Positions 34,767-43,759 of a DNA stretch of 52,478 nucleotides are shown here, piece after piece. The notes beneath the pieces are model-generated. The model did no database searches, was not told where the DNA came from, and saw only the letters and a list, made by a program, of their open reading frames with translations. The stretch is taken from NCBI GenBank assembly GCA_009775265.1, contig VSPG01000011.1:1-52478 (forward strand), in the 5' to 3' direction. Both the position numbers and the translations under genes were made by a program. Numbering within the stretch: the stretch's first letter is position 1; each line of letters begins with the position of its first letter. This DNA is from Muribaculaceae bacterium. Lineage in GTDB: Bacteria; Bacteroidota; Bacteroidia; Bacteroidales; Muribaculaceae.

Positions 34767-35246
34767 TTAACTTTTGTTATGAAACACCCTCTTACGCCTG
34801 TTTCTGAAAAAATCTTGCATGAGGGTGCGGCATTCGTCGGCAAGCACGCCCGATACGACCTCCGCCCGCGGGTGGAATGGCGTGCGCTGTGTGTTGGCGC
34901 TGTAGCCTCCTTTCGGGTCGGGCGTGCCGATGACTATGCGCGAAAGATGGCTCCAGCCTATGGCTCCCGCACACATCAGACACGGCTCTACGGTGACGTA
35001 TAGCGTGCAGTTGTCCAAGTATTTGCTTCCCATTGCCGATGCCGCGGCCGTGATGGCCTGTATTTCGGCATGTGCGGTCACGTCGCAGAGCCGTTCCGTA
35101 AGGTTGTGGCCGCGCCCGATTATCGTGCCCGACCCGCTTGCCACTACAGCGCCTATGGGCACTTCGCCCAGCATGGCGGCTTTGTTTGCTTCGCCGAGTG
35201 CGATGCGCATGAAGCGTTCGTCTGTCTGTTCTGCGAGGGTGCTCAT
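34767..35246 (-). CDS. tadA: tRNA-adenosine deaminase
   Basis: A 159-residue zinc deaminase with HAE (59-61, catalytic Glu61) and PCLMC (88-92, zinc cysteines). It makes inosine at the wobble base of tRNA-Arg. It overlaps rnz by 4 bp (ATGA). General cytidine/guanine deaminases share these motifs, but the spacing and length favour TadA. Confidence 0.92.
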   Translation of the reverse strand: MSTLAEQTDERFMRIALGEANKAAMLGEVPIGAVVASGSGTIIGRGHNLTERLCDVTAHAEIQAITAAASAMGSKYLDNCTLYVTVEPCLMCAGAIGWSHLSRIVIGTPDPKGGYSANTQRTPFHPRAEVVSGVLADECRTLMQDFFRNRRKRVFHNKS

Positions 35247-36160
35247 GGTTCGAATATCAGTCCTTCCTTTGCCGCTGTTATTTTGCCGCCGAATTCCTCC
35301 GCGGCCTGTTTTGTCAGCAGGCTTTCGTCAGTGATGGACTTGGAGTAGTGGCCGATTACAAGATGCTGCGCTCCGGCCTCGCGTGCCACGGCCGCCGCCT
35401 CACGCGCTGTGGAGTGTCCGCGTGCAGCCGCTTTGAAAGCCTGCGCGTCGTCGTAGGTGGCTTCGTGGTACAGGCAGCGCACTCCGGCCACAGAGCGCGC
35501 CACGGCGGCTTTGCGCATTGTGTCGGAGCAATAGGCGTAAGACACCGCCGGTTCGGGGTCTCTGGTGAGCCATGCGTTGGGAATCAGACGCCCCTCGGCG
35601 TCTGTGAAGTCGGCGCCTTCTGCAATGCTGCGGCGTGCTGCCACCGGCACTTTGTGAAATTCCAGCATGTCAGCACGCAGCGGGCGCCGTGGTTCTTTCT
35701 CCTTGAACATGAACCCCGAACAGGCTATGCGGTGGTAGAGCGGGAATGTCGACACCGTGAGGGATTTGTCCTCATACAGAACATACGAGCCGCCGGGTTC
35801 GATTATGTCGTATTTCAGCTCGAAACCCGTGTCGCGGCACAGCACTGCCATAATCTGTTGCAGCAGCACAGCCCCTTCCGGGTGGATGTGTACGGTCACT
35901 TCGCCTTCTTTTTGGTGCAGGGCCATGGTCGACAGCAGTCCCGGCAGTCCGAGGACGTGGTCGCCGTGCATGTGCGAGATGAAAATATGGTTCAGGCGCG
36001 AGAATTTGAGCCCTTGTCGCCGGAACTCGAGCTGCGCGCCTTCGCCGCAATCGATCATGAATAGTTTTCCGCGCGTTTCTATCACCTGGCACGACGGCTT
36101 GTGCTTAGCCGTCGGAGTGGCAGAGCCGCAGCCGAGTATGTGCACCTTGAAGTCGGGCAT
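35243..36160 (-). CDS. rnz: Ribonuclease Z
   Basis: A 305-residue metallo-beta-lactamase-fold nuclease with HMHGDH at residues 63-68 and the start MPDFKVHILGCGSATPT typical of RNase Z. It trims tRNA 3' trailers, fitting the lack of an encoded CCA in the tRNA-Pro here. A longer frame reaches 36448, but the extra part is Arg-rich and overlaps galM, so the ATG at 36160 (touching the galM stop) is the real start. Confidence 0.94.
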   Translation of the reverse strand: MPDFKVHILGCGSATPTAKHKPSCQVIETRGKLFMIDCGEGAQLEFRRQGLKFSRLNHIFISHMHGDHVLGLPGLLSTMALHQKEGEVTVHIHPEGAVLLQQIMAVLCRDTGFELKYDIIEPGGSYVLYEDKSLTVSTFPLYHRIACSGFMFKEKEPRRPLRADMLEFHKVPVAARRSIAEGADFTDAEGRLIPNAWLTRDPEPAVSYAYCSDTMRKAAVARSVAGVRCLYHEATYDDAQAFKAAARGHSTAREAAAVAREAGAQHLVIGHYSKSITDESLLTKQAAEEFGGKITAAKEGLIFEP

Positions 36161-37191
36161 CAGAGCGTTTTGAAGCGGTAGATTATGAATTGGGTGTACA
36201 ATTCGCCCGTGCCGAGAATCTGGCTTGGGAAGGCGGGTTTGTTTGGCGCGTCGGGCATGCCTTGGCATTCGATGGCCACGCCGTCGTTGTCGTCGTACGG
36301 GCGTCCCTCCTTGTTTACGGGCGACGAACCGGTGAGCCAGTTGCCTGTGTACACCTGCACGGCGGGCTGTGTTGTCTCCACTTCGAGCACGCGTCCGCTG
36401 TGCGGAGCCGTCAGCACGGCGGCACGCGTAAGGTGGTGTTTTTGCCAATTGTTTAGTACCCAGCAGTTGTCGTAGCCTTTGCCGTATTTCAGCGCCGGGA
36501 AGTCCTCGCGGATGTCACGGCCGAGGGTCTTGGGCGTGCGGAAGTCCATGGGCGTGCCTTCCACAGCGGCTATCTCGCCGGTGGGGATGAGGGTGTCGTC
36601 GGTAGGAAGCCAGCGGTCGGCGTTCAGTTGCAGTGTGTGCTCGAGCACACTGCCGGAGTTGTGGCCTTCGAGGTTGAAGTATGCGTGGTTGGTGAGGTTT
36701 ATGATGGTTTTGGCATCGGACGACGCACTGAATTCTATGGCGAGTTCGTTGCGGTCGTTCCAGCGGTAGGTCACCGCTGTGTCCACGCGTCCGGGAAATC
36801 CTTCCTCTCCGTCGGGCGATGTATAGTCGAAACGTATCCCGTCGCCCACGAAGCGGCCGTTCCATATCTTGTTCTGGAAGCCGTTGCCTCCGTGGCAGCA
36901 GTTCGGGCCGTTGTTGATGGGCAGCTGGTACTCTTTTCCGTCGAGCCGGAAGCGGCCGAGGGCTATGCGGTTGGCATAGCGGCCGGGAGTCTTGCCTGTG
37001 CAAGGTCCGTCGTTGTCGTAGTCGGCAAGGTTTTTGTAGCCTAAGGCCACGTCGTCGAGTTTTCCGTCCTTGTCCGGCACACATACGGCCACGATGGCCG
37101 CGCCGAGGGTGGAGAGCGTCACCGATGCTCCTGTAGCATTGGTGAGTGTATAGAGTGTGATGTCGCCGCAGCGTGTGGTGTCTACTTTCAT
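36160..37191 (-). CDS. galM: Aldose 1-epimerase (galactose mutarotase)
   Basis: A 343-residue mutarotase with the motifs GRYANRIALGRF, NGPNCCHGGNGFQNK, NLTNHAYFNLEGH (catalytic His) and GVAIECQGMPDAPN (catalytic Glu). It interconverts the alpha and beta forms of galactose and glucose. I chose the start at 37191 (MKVDTT); the longer frame to 37242 would run across the promoter. It leads the operon with rnz, tadA and lpxB, and may also serve the nearby galactomannan PUL. Confidence 0.94.
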   Translation of the reverse strand: MKVDTTRCGDITLYTLTNATGASVTLSTLGAAIVAVCVPDKDGKLDDVALGYKNLADYDNDGPCTGKTPGRYANRIALGRFRLDGKEYQLPINNGPNCCHGGNGFQNKIWNGRFVGDGIRFDYTSPDGEEGFPGRVDTAVTYRWNDRNELAIEFSASSDAKTIINLTNHAYFNLEGHNSGSVLEHTLQLNADRWLPTDDTLIPTGEIAAVEGTPMDFRTPKTLGRDIREDFPALKYGKGYDNCWVLNNWQKHHLTRAAVLTAPHSGRVLEVETTQPAVQVYTGNWLTGSSPVNKEGRPYDDNDGVAIECQGMPDAPNKPAFPSQILGTGELYTQFIIYRFKTL

Positions 37192-37214
37192 GGGTTGTAT
37201 TGTTATGTTTTTGG

Positions 37215-37245
37215 CAAAGTTACCGAATTTTGCCGAAAACACAAA
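37215..37245 (-). promoter_or_regulatory. Promoter of the galM operon
   Basis: On the minus strand: TTTG (37245-37242), 19 bases, then TAACTTTG (37222-37215). The -33 box lies in the T-run of the upstream terminator. Confidence 0.82.
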
Positions 37246-37270
37246 AAAGCGGAGCCTGCTGCGGCTCCGC
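37243..37270 (-). terminator. Terminator of the M48 peptidase gene
   Basis: GCGGAGCC (37249-37256) pairs with GGCTCCGC (37263-37270); read on the minus strand it is followed by TTTTTT. Confidence 0.85.
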
Positions 37271-37307
37271 CTGTATTGTATTATTTTACCTTTTTATTGT
37301 CCGTGGT

Positions 37308-38111
37308 TTATTTCGCGGGTTTTTCGAATCCCTCCTTTGTGGCGCGCTGCTCCATGCGTTCGATGCGCAGGTCGAGGTCGGGGTGCGACGAGAAAAGCTG
37401 GTTCATTTTGCTCGATTTCTTGGCGCCGGCTTCTTCCTGAAGGTTCTTGAGACGGTGGAAGCTCAGAGCCATCGCCCACGGGTTGCGTCCGTGCTCTTTC
37501 AGGAACTCGTAGCCGTAGTCGTCGGCGGCCTTCTCCTGCTTCTGCGAGTAGGTGGCCGAAGCCAGAGCCTCGCCGAGGTTGCCGAGCTGCGAGTCGGTGA
37601 GGGCGGCAGCCACTTTGCCTGTGGAGCCTACCGCATCTTTGAGCGCGGAGGTAAGTAGCGACTGCTTGAACGCTTTCTTGGAATCCTTGTGTGCGACATG
37701 GCCGATTTCATGGCCTATGACGCCGAGCAGTTCCTCGTCGCTCATTATGTCCATGAGCGAGGAAAACACGCGGACGCTACCGTCGGGGCATGCGAACGCA
37801 TTCACGTCTATCACGTCGTACACTTTGAAGTTCAGAGGAATGCCTTCTACCGACGTGAGTCCTTCCGTGAGGCGGTTGAGGCGCTTGGTGTATTCGTTTT
37901 CAGGGCCGGTGACGGGGTTGTGTTCGTCCATCCAGTCGATGTATTCTTTCACATAGGCGGCCATCTGCTCGTCGGTGATGGTGAGAGCCTGCGCCGTTTT
38001 GCCGAGGGCCTTGGCGGCTTTTGCGCCGTTGATTTTGAATTGCGCGAACGCGGGTGTGGCGATTGCAAGCATTAAAGCTACAATGGCCGTTTTGAAGCTG
38101 TGCTTTTTCAT
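37308..38111 (-). CDS. M48 family zinc metallopeptidase (periplasmic)
   Basis: A 267-residue protein with a signal peptide (about 1-23, AFA-Q) and the zinc motif HEIGH at 134-138. The third ligand is probably in ASATYSQKQEKAADDYGYEFL. It resembles BepA/LoiP-type periplasmic proteases that take part in outer-membrane quality control. The ATG at 38111 gives a clean signal peptide; the upstream frame adds only polar residues. Its -7 box is at 38133-38140, and a repeat element begins just behind it. Confidence 0.93.
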   Translation of the reverse strand: MKKHSFKTAIVALMLAIATPAFAQFKINGAKAAKALGKTAQALTITDEQMAAYVKEYIDWMDEHNPVTGPENEYTKRLNRLTEGLTSVEGIPLNFKVYDVIDVNAFACPDGSVRVFSSLMDIMSDEELLGVIGHEIGHVAHKDSKKAFKQSLLTSALKDAVGSTGKVAAALTDSQLGNLGEALASATYSQKQEKAADDYGYEFLKEHGRNPWAMALSFHRLKNLQEEAGAKKSSKMNQLFSSHPDLDLRIERMEQRATKEGFEKPAK

Positions 38112-38132
38112 AATGTGATTTTTTTGGCGCTG

Positions 38133-38140
38133 CAAAGATA
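38133..38140 (-). promoter_or_regulatory. Promoter -7 box of the M48 peptidase gene
   Basis: TATCTTTG on the minus strand. At the normal 19-base spacing the -33 box would fall at about 38160-38163, which is inside the end of the repeat element. Confidence 0.6.
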
Positions 38141-38158
38141 CGAATAAAACTCAAATTT

Positions 38159-38471
38159 AGAGGTTGTTTAATAATCATTGTTAACGACAGGGTGGTGTAT
38201 TTTATGTTAAGGTGCAGTTTATGAGGAGGGAGCAATGGGGTTCCATTGTGACCGACGAGTAAATGCGCATTAACATAAAAGACGCCATGCAGAAGTAATT
38301 TTAAAGTTCTGTTAAGGTTCTAAACAATGGAATTAGCGACGCCTCCGAAATTTTTGAGCGTCTTTATCCCTTTGCTTCAGTCGCATAGCACGCTATGCTC
38401 CTTCGCCGCAGGAATAAATCCATCTGAAAAATTTCGGCCCTGTCATTAACAAGCATTATTAAACAACCTCT
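38159..38471. repeat. Inverted-repeat (MITE-like) element, copy 2, 313 bp
   Basis: Starts AGAGGTTGTTTAATAATC and ends with the reverse complement of nearly the same sequence (AACCTCT at 38465-38471), with about 35 bp of terminal inverted repeat. It shares with copy 1 the inner pair CCGAAATTTTT (38345-38355) / AAAAATTTCGG (38427-38437) and the hairpin GCATAGC-AC-GCTATGC (38383-38398). The only hairpin difference between copies is in the loop. The left part holds about 100 bp missing from copy 1. No transposase gene. It fills most of the 418-bp gap between the M48 and AraC genes. Confidence 0.82.
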
Positions 38472-38529
38472 TATTTTTGTTTTTCCGTAAGGAAGTATCT
38501 TAAGACGCAGCCGGCCTTGCAAAAAAACG

Positions 38530-39405
38530 TCACACAATGAGCCGTGTTTTTGTGTAGCTTTCGCGGAACACCTTTGGCGTACAGCCCTTTTTACGCTTGA
38601 ATATGCGGTTGAAGTTCGAGATGTTGTTGAAACCGCATTCGTAGCACACCTCGGCAATGGTTTTGGTGGTGTCCACGAGTGCGCGTGCGGCATGGCCAAT
38701 GCGCACGTCGATGATGTATTCCGACAGTGTGCGGCCGGTGCGCAGTTTGAAAAAGCGGCTGAACGCCGTCGGGGTCATTCCGGCGAGCGATGCCATGTCG
38801 CCGAGGTATATCGGTTTTGCGTAGTCGCGGCTGATGGCCTCCTGCACTTTGAGAATGCGGCGCGAGTCGCTCGGTGTGTGGACGTTGGAGAATGACGTCG
38901 ACGACAGCAGGTGGAAGTCGGACGAGATGGACAGGTAATATAGAATCTCTAAAAGCCTAAGCATGCGTATGAAGCCCGGCTGGGCCTGCGTCAGATCGTC
39001 GAGCCGGTCGTATATTTTCATTATTGCCGGCAGATGGAAAGCGATGCCGGTGCGCGCATTGTTGAAAAGCGTGCGCAGGCTGCTCATCTGTGTCTTGCTC
39101 AGGAATGTGCCCTCAAGAAAGTCCGATGCGAATTGTATGGTGATTTCGCGCATGTCGCATTCGGGATGGTTGTGGTTCTCCCATCCGTGTTCTATGTCAG
39201 GGCCTACGAGCACAAGGTCGTAGGTGGACAGTTCCTCCATGCTGTCGCCTACGATGCGCCGTGCGCCGTTGCAGTTGGATACGAAGTTCAGCTCGTATTC
39301 CTCATGGCGGTGCACAGGATAGTCGAAATAGGTCTTGTGGCGGTCCACGAGATAGAAGCAGTCGCTTTCGCCCAGGGGAGTTATTTCTGTTATGGTATGG
39401 CTCAT
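38530..39405 (-). CDS. AraC family transcription regulator
   Basis: This 291-residue protein has an N-terminal cupin-like ligand domain (DYPVHRHEEYELNFV, a typical sugar-sensing AraC pattern) and two C-terminal helix-turn-helix motifs: IYLGDMASLAGMTPTAFSRFFK and IAEVCYECGFNNISNFNRIFKRKKG (in part). It probably senses a sugar inside the cell and controls the divergent GH36 operon 176 bp away. I chose MSHTITE at 39405; the longer frame to 39462 crosses the likely promoter. Confidence 0.93.
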   Translation of the reverse strand: MSHTITEITPLGESDCFYLVDRHKTYFDYPVHRHEEYELNFVSNCNGARRIVGDSMEELSTYDLVLVGPDIEHGWENHNHPECDMREITIQFASDFLEGTFLSKTQMSSLRTLFNNARTGIAFHLPAIMKIYDRLDDLTQAQPGFIRMLRLLEILYYLSISSDFHLLSSTSFSNVHTPSDSRRILKVQEAISRDYAKPIYLGDMASLAGMTPTAFSRFFKLRTGRTLSEYIIDVRIGHAARALVDTTKTIAEVCYECGFNNISNFNRIFKRKKGCTPKVFRESYTKTRLIV

Positions 39406-39431
39406 GCGGGATATATGATGGATGCAACATT

Positions 39432-39463
39432 CAAAGTTATACCATATTTTCCGTAAAAGCAAG
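39432..39463 (-). promoter_or_regulatory. Promoter of the AraC gene
   Basis: TAACTTTG on the minus strand (39439-39432) with a CTTG-like -33 box about 20 bases upstream (39463-39460). Confidence 0.55.
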
Positions 39464-39508
39464 AGTTGTGATACTTTTTTACCTTATTCTTGATTAAATG
39501 CGGTTTGA

Positions 39509-39540
39509 TTTGCCAGTTAGCCCTTTTAAGGTTAAATTTG
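39509..39540 (+). promoter_or_regulatory. Promoter of the GH36-led operon
   Basis: TTTG (39509-39512), 20 bases, then TAAATTTG (39533-39540). It is divergent from the AraC promoter. Confidence 0.8.
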
Positions 39541-39580
39541 CAATGCACATTTTGAATAACTCTAAAACCATACAGACACA

Positions 39581-41797
39581 ATGATTCTTCCCTGTGGAAA
39601 AAAGACTCTGACGGCATTTGCCGCGTTTGCAGCCATTTGGGTCCCTGTCGGAGCCGAAACTCTGCATGTTGCCACCCCCGGAACATCTCTCGTGCTTGAA
39701 GCCACCGAGGGTGCCCCGCTGAAATTCGTATATTATGGCGAACGCCTTGGCGCTGCCGACGTCGACGCCATGATGGCTTCCGCGCCGCGCACTCTTGATG
39801 CGTATCCGGTGTTCGGCCTCGGCGCGTTGCGCGAGACCGCCATGAGTGTGACGCATCCCGACGGCAACATGACGCTCGACATGTCCGTGTCGGGTGTGAG
39901 CGAAAGCGATGGTGCCGACGGCTCGCATACCGTCACGGTGAGTATGTCCGACAAGCATTATCCTTTCGGTATCGATGTCAATTACCGCACCTATCCCGAC
40001 GCCGATGTCGTTGAGACATGGGTGGAGGCTGTGAACAAGGGCAAAGGCACGGTGTTGCTGCGCGAGTTCGCATCGGCCTATCTGCCCATACGTCGCAGCG
40101 ATGTCCATCTTACAAGTTTTTACGGAGCCTGGGGCAATGAATGCCGCATGGAGGAAAAACGGCTGCCGCACGGCATGGTGGTGATAAACAACCGCGACGG
40201 CGTACGCAACTCCCACACGTCGCATGCGGAAGTGATGTTCAGTCTCGATGGACAGCCCGATGAGCGTAACGGCCGCACAATCGGAGCCGCCCTCTGCTAT
40301 AGCGGCAATTATAATCTGCGCATCGACACCGGCAGCAGCGATTTCCACGATTTCTTCGCCGGCATCAACGACACGCATTCCGCCTACAATCTGAAGAAAG
40401 GCGAGCGTTTCGCCACACCTCCGCTGGCGCTCACCTACAGCAACGAAGGCAAAAGCGGCGTGAGCCGCAACTTCCACCGCTGGGGACGCAACCACCGTCT
40501 CGCACACGGCACAGACCTGCGCAAGATTCTCCTCAACTCTTGGGAAGGTGTCTATTTCGACATCAACGAGCAGGGAATGGCGCAGATGATGGCCGACATT
40601 GCAGGCATGGGCGGCGAACTCTTTGTGATGGACGACGGATGGTTCGGCGCCAAATATCCGCGTAACAACGACGTGTCGTCGCTCGGAGACTGGACCGTGG
40701 ACACACGCAAGCTCCCCGCAGGCATAGCCGGACTTTGCGCCCAGGCCGAAAAGAACGGCATACGCTTCGGAATATGGATAGAACCTGAGATGGTCAACAG
40801 CGTCAGCGAGCTTTATGACACGCATCCCGAGTACATTGTCAAGCCCACCAACCGTCCCCTCCGTCAGGGACGTGGCGGCACACAGCTGGTTCTCGACATG
40901 TCTAACCCCAAGGTGCAGGATCTCGTGTTCGGGGTCGTGGACACGCTTCTTACGAAATATCCGCAGCTGGATTATATAAAGTGGGATGCCAACGCACCCA
41001 TCATGAACCATGGCTCGCAGTATCTTTCGGCCGACGAGCAGTCGCACTTCGCCGTTGAGTATCATCGCGGTTTCGCCAAGACTCTTGACCGCATACGCGC
41101 CAAATATCCCGATGTGACTATTCAGGCATGCGCAAGCGGTGGCGGCCGTGCCAACTGGGGTGTGCTGCCCTGGTTCGACGAGTTCTGGGTGAGCGACAAC
41201 ACCGATGCGCAGCAGCGCGTGTTCATGCAGTGGGGCACGAGCCACTTCTTCCCCTCTGTGGCCATGGCCTCGCACATCAGCGCAGCGCCGAACCATCAGA
41301 CACACCGCACCATTCCGCTCAAATACCGTATCGACGTGGCCATGAGCGGCCGCCTCGGCATGGAAATACAGCCCAAAAACATGACCGACGAGGAAATAGC
41401 CATGTGCCGCAAAGCCATAGCCGAATACAAGCAGGTGCGTCCCGTAGTGCAGCAGGGCGACCTGTACCGCCTGCTCTCGCCCTACGACGGCAAAGGCGTG
41501 GCTTCGCTCATGTACGTGTCGCCGGCTAAGGATGAGGCGGTGTACTACTGGTGGCGCCTCAACAACGACGTGAATCCGCAGCTGCCGCGTGTGACGATGG
41601 CCGGTCTCGACCCCGACGCCCTATACACCGTGCACGAACTCAACAGCATAGACAAAGAGCCGCTGCCCTACGAAGGCAAGAGTTTTACCGGCCGCTACCT
41701 CATGTCCAACGGCCTTGAGTTTCCTGAACGCCACAACGTGGAGTACAGCACACTGAACGACTATTGCAGCTACGTGCTTCAACTTAAAAAGAAATGA
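39581..41797 (+). CDS. GH36 alpha-galactosidase (exported)
   Basis: A 738-residue enzyme with a signal peptide (about 1-25, VGA-E), an N-terminal beta-sandwich domain, and a (beta/alpha)8 catalytic domain. Visible motifs are NSWEGVYFDINE (319-330), MDDGWFG (350-356), the nucleophile Asp469 in YIKWDANA, CASGGGR (517-523) and the acid/base region WVSDNTD (537-542). It should remove alpha-1,6-galactose from galactomannan or raffinose-type sugars in the periplasm. Its last 4 bp overlap manA, showing translational coupling. It starts the PUL's first operon. Confidence 0.95.
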   Translation: MILPCGKKTLTAFAAFAAIWVPVGAETLHVATPGTSLVLEATEGAPLKFVYYGERLGAADVDAMMASAPRTLDAYPVFGLGALRETAMSVTHPDGNMTLDMSVSGVSESDGADGSHTVTVSMSDKHYPFGIDVNYRTYPDADVVETWVEAVNKGKGTVLLREFASAYLPIRRSDVHLTSFYGAWGNECRMEEKRLPHGMVVINNRDGVRNSHTSHAEVMFSLDGQPDERNGRTIGAALCYSGNYNLRIDTGSSDFHDFFAGINDTHSAYNLKKGERFATPPLALTYSNEGKSGVSRNFHRWGRNHRLAHGTDLRKILLNSWEGVYFDINEQGMAQMMADIAGMGGELFVMDDGWFGAKYPRNNDVSSLGDWTVDTRKLPAGIAGLCAQAEKNGIRFGIWIEPEMVNSVSELYDTHPEYIVKPTNRPLRQGRGGTQLVLDMSNPKVQDLVFGVVDTLLTKYPQLDYIKWDANAPIMNHGSQYLSADEQSHFAVEYHRGFAKTLDRIRAKYPDVTIQACASGGGRANWGVLPWFDEFWVSDNTDAQQRVFMQWGTSHFFPSVAMASHISAAPNHQTHRTIPLKYRIDVAMSGRLGMEIQPKNMTDEEIAMCRKAIAEYKQVRPVVQQGDLYRLLSPYDGKGVASLMYVSPAKDEAVYYWWRLNNDVNPQLPRVTMAGLDPDALYTVHELNSIDKEPLPYEGKSFTGRYLMSNGLEFPERHNVEYSTLNDYCSYVLQLKKK

Positions 41798-42774
41798 TAG
41801 CAGAACTGTCCCGACCCATAGTTTTCACTCCCTATTATAAGCCCGTGATATGGGGAGGCGATGCCATAGGCCGCCTCAAAGGAGAACGTATCGACATCGA
41901 TTCCGTCGGCGAAAGCTGGGAAATATCGGCTGTGCCGGGCCACGAAAGCGTGGTGGCCGAAGGCCCTCTTGCCGGCATAGACATCGTGGAACTGATGCGG
42001 CGCTATGGTGCGGACTTCATCGGCACGGAGCCTGCCGCACGCTTCGGCTGCGACACGTTTCCGCTGCTGATAAAATTCATCGACGCGCAGCGCGACCTCT
42101 CTGTGCAGGTGCATCCCGGCGATGCGCTTGCCGCGGAGAGGCACGCCTCGCCCGGCAAGACGGAGATGTGGTACATAGTGGACGCGCGTCCGGGCAGCCG
42201 CATATACAGCGGCTTGCAGGCGCCCCTCACGCGTGAGGAATATCCACGGTGTGCCGCCGACGGCTCCATCATGCAGCGCATAGGAGTGCATGAGGCGCAG
42301 GCGGGACAGTTCTATTTCATTCCTGCCGGCACGCTGCATGCCATAGGTGCGGGCACTCTCGTGGCCGAAGTGCAGCAGACGAGCGACATCACCTACCGCG
42401 TCTACGACTACGGCCGTGTCGATGTCGACGGCCGGCCGCGGCAACTGCACACCGCGCAGGCTGCCGAAGCCATCGACTACCGTTTTCCGAATCCCGTGGA
42501 ACCTACGGCGAAATGTTTCACGTGCAACACTCCCGGGGTTGTGAACTGCCGCTATTTCAATGTCGACTATGTGGCCGGCGGCGAAGTGGCCGTAGGCGGC
42601 GACCCCGCCAGTTTCACGGTGCTTATGGCAGTGGGCGGCGATGCGGAAATCACAGGAGCCGACGGCGCACGCACACGCGTGCGCCGCGGCACCACCGCCA
42701 TGCTGGCCGCTGCCGCTCCCGTCCATAAAGTCATGGCCGGAGGGGCGCTCCTTGTGATTACCATAAAAAAGTAA
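41794..42774 (+). CDS. manA: Class I mannose-6-phosphate isomerase
   Basis: A 326-residue cupin enzyme. Zinc-ligand motifs are QVHPGD, KTEMWYIV and TLHAIGAG. It turns mannose-6-phosphate into fructose-6-phosphate in the cytoplasm. The 4-bp ATGA overlap with the GH36 gene and its place in front of two GH5 genes tie it to mannan use. Being inside the PUL suggests the product sugar is mannose; no hexokinase is visible in the window. Confidence 0.94.
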   Translation: MIAELSRPIVFTPYYKPVIWGGDAIGRLKGERIDIDSVGESWEISAVPGHESVVAEGPLAGIDIVELMRRYGADFIGTEPAARFGCDTFPLLIKFIDAQRDLSVQVHPGDALAAERHASPGKTEMWYIVDARPGSRIYSGLQAPLTREEYPRCAADGSIMQRIGVHEAQAGQFYFIPAGTLHAIGAGTLVAEVQQTSDITYRVYDYGRVDVDGRPRQLHTAQAAEAIDYRFPNPVEPTAKCFTCNTPGVVNCRYFNVDYVAGGEVAVGGDPASFTVLMAVGGDAEITGADGARTRVRRGTTAMLAAAAPVHKVMAGGALLVITIKK

Positions 42775-42793
42775 CCTTCTATATAAATTACAT

Positions 42794-43759
42794 ATGAAAA
42801 ACACATTCCGCGCCATCGCGGTAGCCGTGTCTGTGGCATTGGCGTCCGTGGCGGTGGCGCAGACTCCCGTCGAGCGTCACGGACAACTTCGCGTACAGGG
42901 CACGAAATTAGTGGATGAGCATGGCGCGCCCGTGCAATTGCGTGGCGTAAGCATGGGCTGGCACAACATGTGGCCGCGGTTCTACAACGGCGGAACCGTG
43001 GAACGTCTCACGCGAGACTGGGGAGCCGACATCGTGCGCTGTTCAGTGGGAGTGGCCCACCTCGACAGCGGCTTCGACTGCGACAGCGTCGCGGCATATG
43101 CCGTGGTGGACTCTATCGTGGGAGGCGCTGTGCGCAACGGCGCTTATGTGCTTGTGGATTTTCACAGCCATCCGAATAAACTCGCCGACGCCAGGCGCTT
43201 TTTCACGCATGTGGCGGGAAAATACAGTCATCTGCCCAACATGATGTATGAAATATGGAACGAGCCCACGGAAGTGCCGTGGAGCGAGTGTAAGGAGTAT
43301 GCCGAGGCGCTTGTGCCTGTGATTCGCGCACTTGACCCCGATGCGGTAATCGTCGTTCCGACCCCGCGGTGGGACCAGGAGGTGGATAAGGCGGCAGATG
43401 ACCCCGTTGAAGGCTTTGGCAACCTCCTCTATTCGCTGCACTATTATGCAGCAACCCACAAGCAGTGGTTGCGCGACAAAGCCGAATATGCCCGTGCCAA
43501 AGGACTTCCGCTCATAATGAGCGAATGCGCGTCGATGCTCCACACCGGCGACGGCGTGCTCGACACCAAGGAGTGGGACGAATGGATGCAGTATGCCGAC
43601 AACCACGGCATCAGCTGGATAGCGTGGAGCCTCAGCGACAAAGACGAATCCTGCTCTATGTTGCGCCCTTCGGCTGCCTCCGACGGCCGAGGGTGGCTCG
43701 ACAGCGACCTTAAGCCGTGGGCTGTCCTCGTGAAACATTATCTTAAACGCAACCGATGA
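42794..43759 (+). CDS. GH5 glycoside hydrolase (subfamily 2-like endoglucanase/mannanase)
   Basis: A 321-residue secreted enzyme with a signal peptide (about 1-22, VAQ). The acid/base is Glu157 (YEIWNEP) and the nucleophile Glu244 (LIMSECAS). The LRGVSMGWHNMW start of the catalytic domain, SLHYYAATHKQWLR and the IAWSLSDKDESCSML end are like GH5 subfamily 2 endo-beta-1,4-glucanases. In this mannan context it may cut glucomannan. It overlaps the next gene by 4 bp. Confidence 0.9.
   Translation: MKNTFRAIAVAVSVALASVAVAQTPVERHGQLRVQGTKLVDEHGAPVQLRGVSMGWHNMWPRFYNGGTVERLTRDWGADIVRCSVGVAHLDSGFDCDSVAAYAVVDSIVGGAVRNGAYVLVDFHSHPNKLADARRFFTHVAGKYSHLPNMMYEIWNEPTEVPWSECKEYAEALVPVIRALDPDAVIVVPTPRWDQEVDKAADDPVEGFGNLLYSLHYYAATHKQWLRDKAEYARAKGLPLIMSECASMLHTGDGVLDTKEWDEWMQYADNHGISWIAWSLSDKDESCSMLRPSAASDGRGWLDSDLKPWAVLVKHYLKRNR

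Noticed and set aside
38159..38471. Invertible promoter between the inverted repeats
   Set aside because: No good outward TAnnTTTG box inside and no recombinase nearby; the ends look like a transposon, not a short inversion site.
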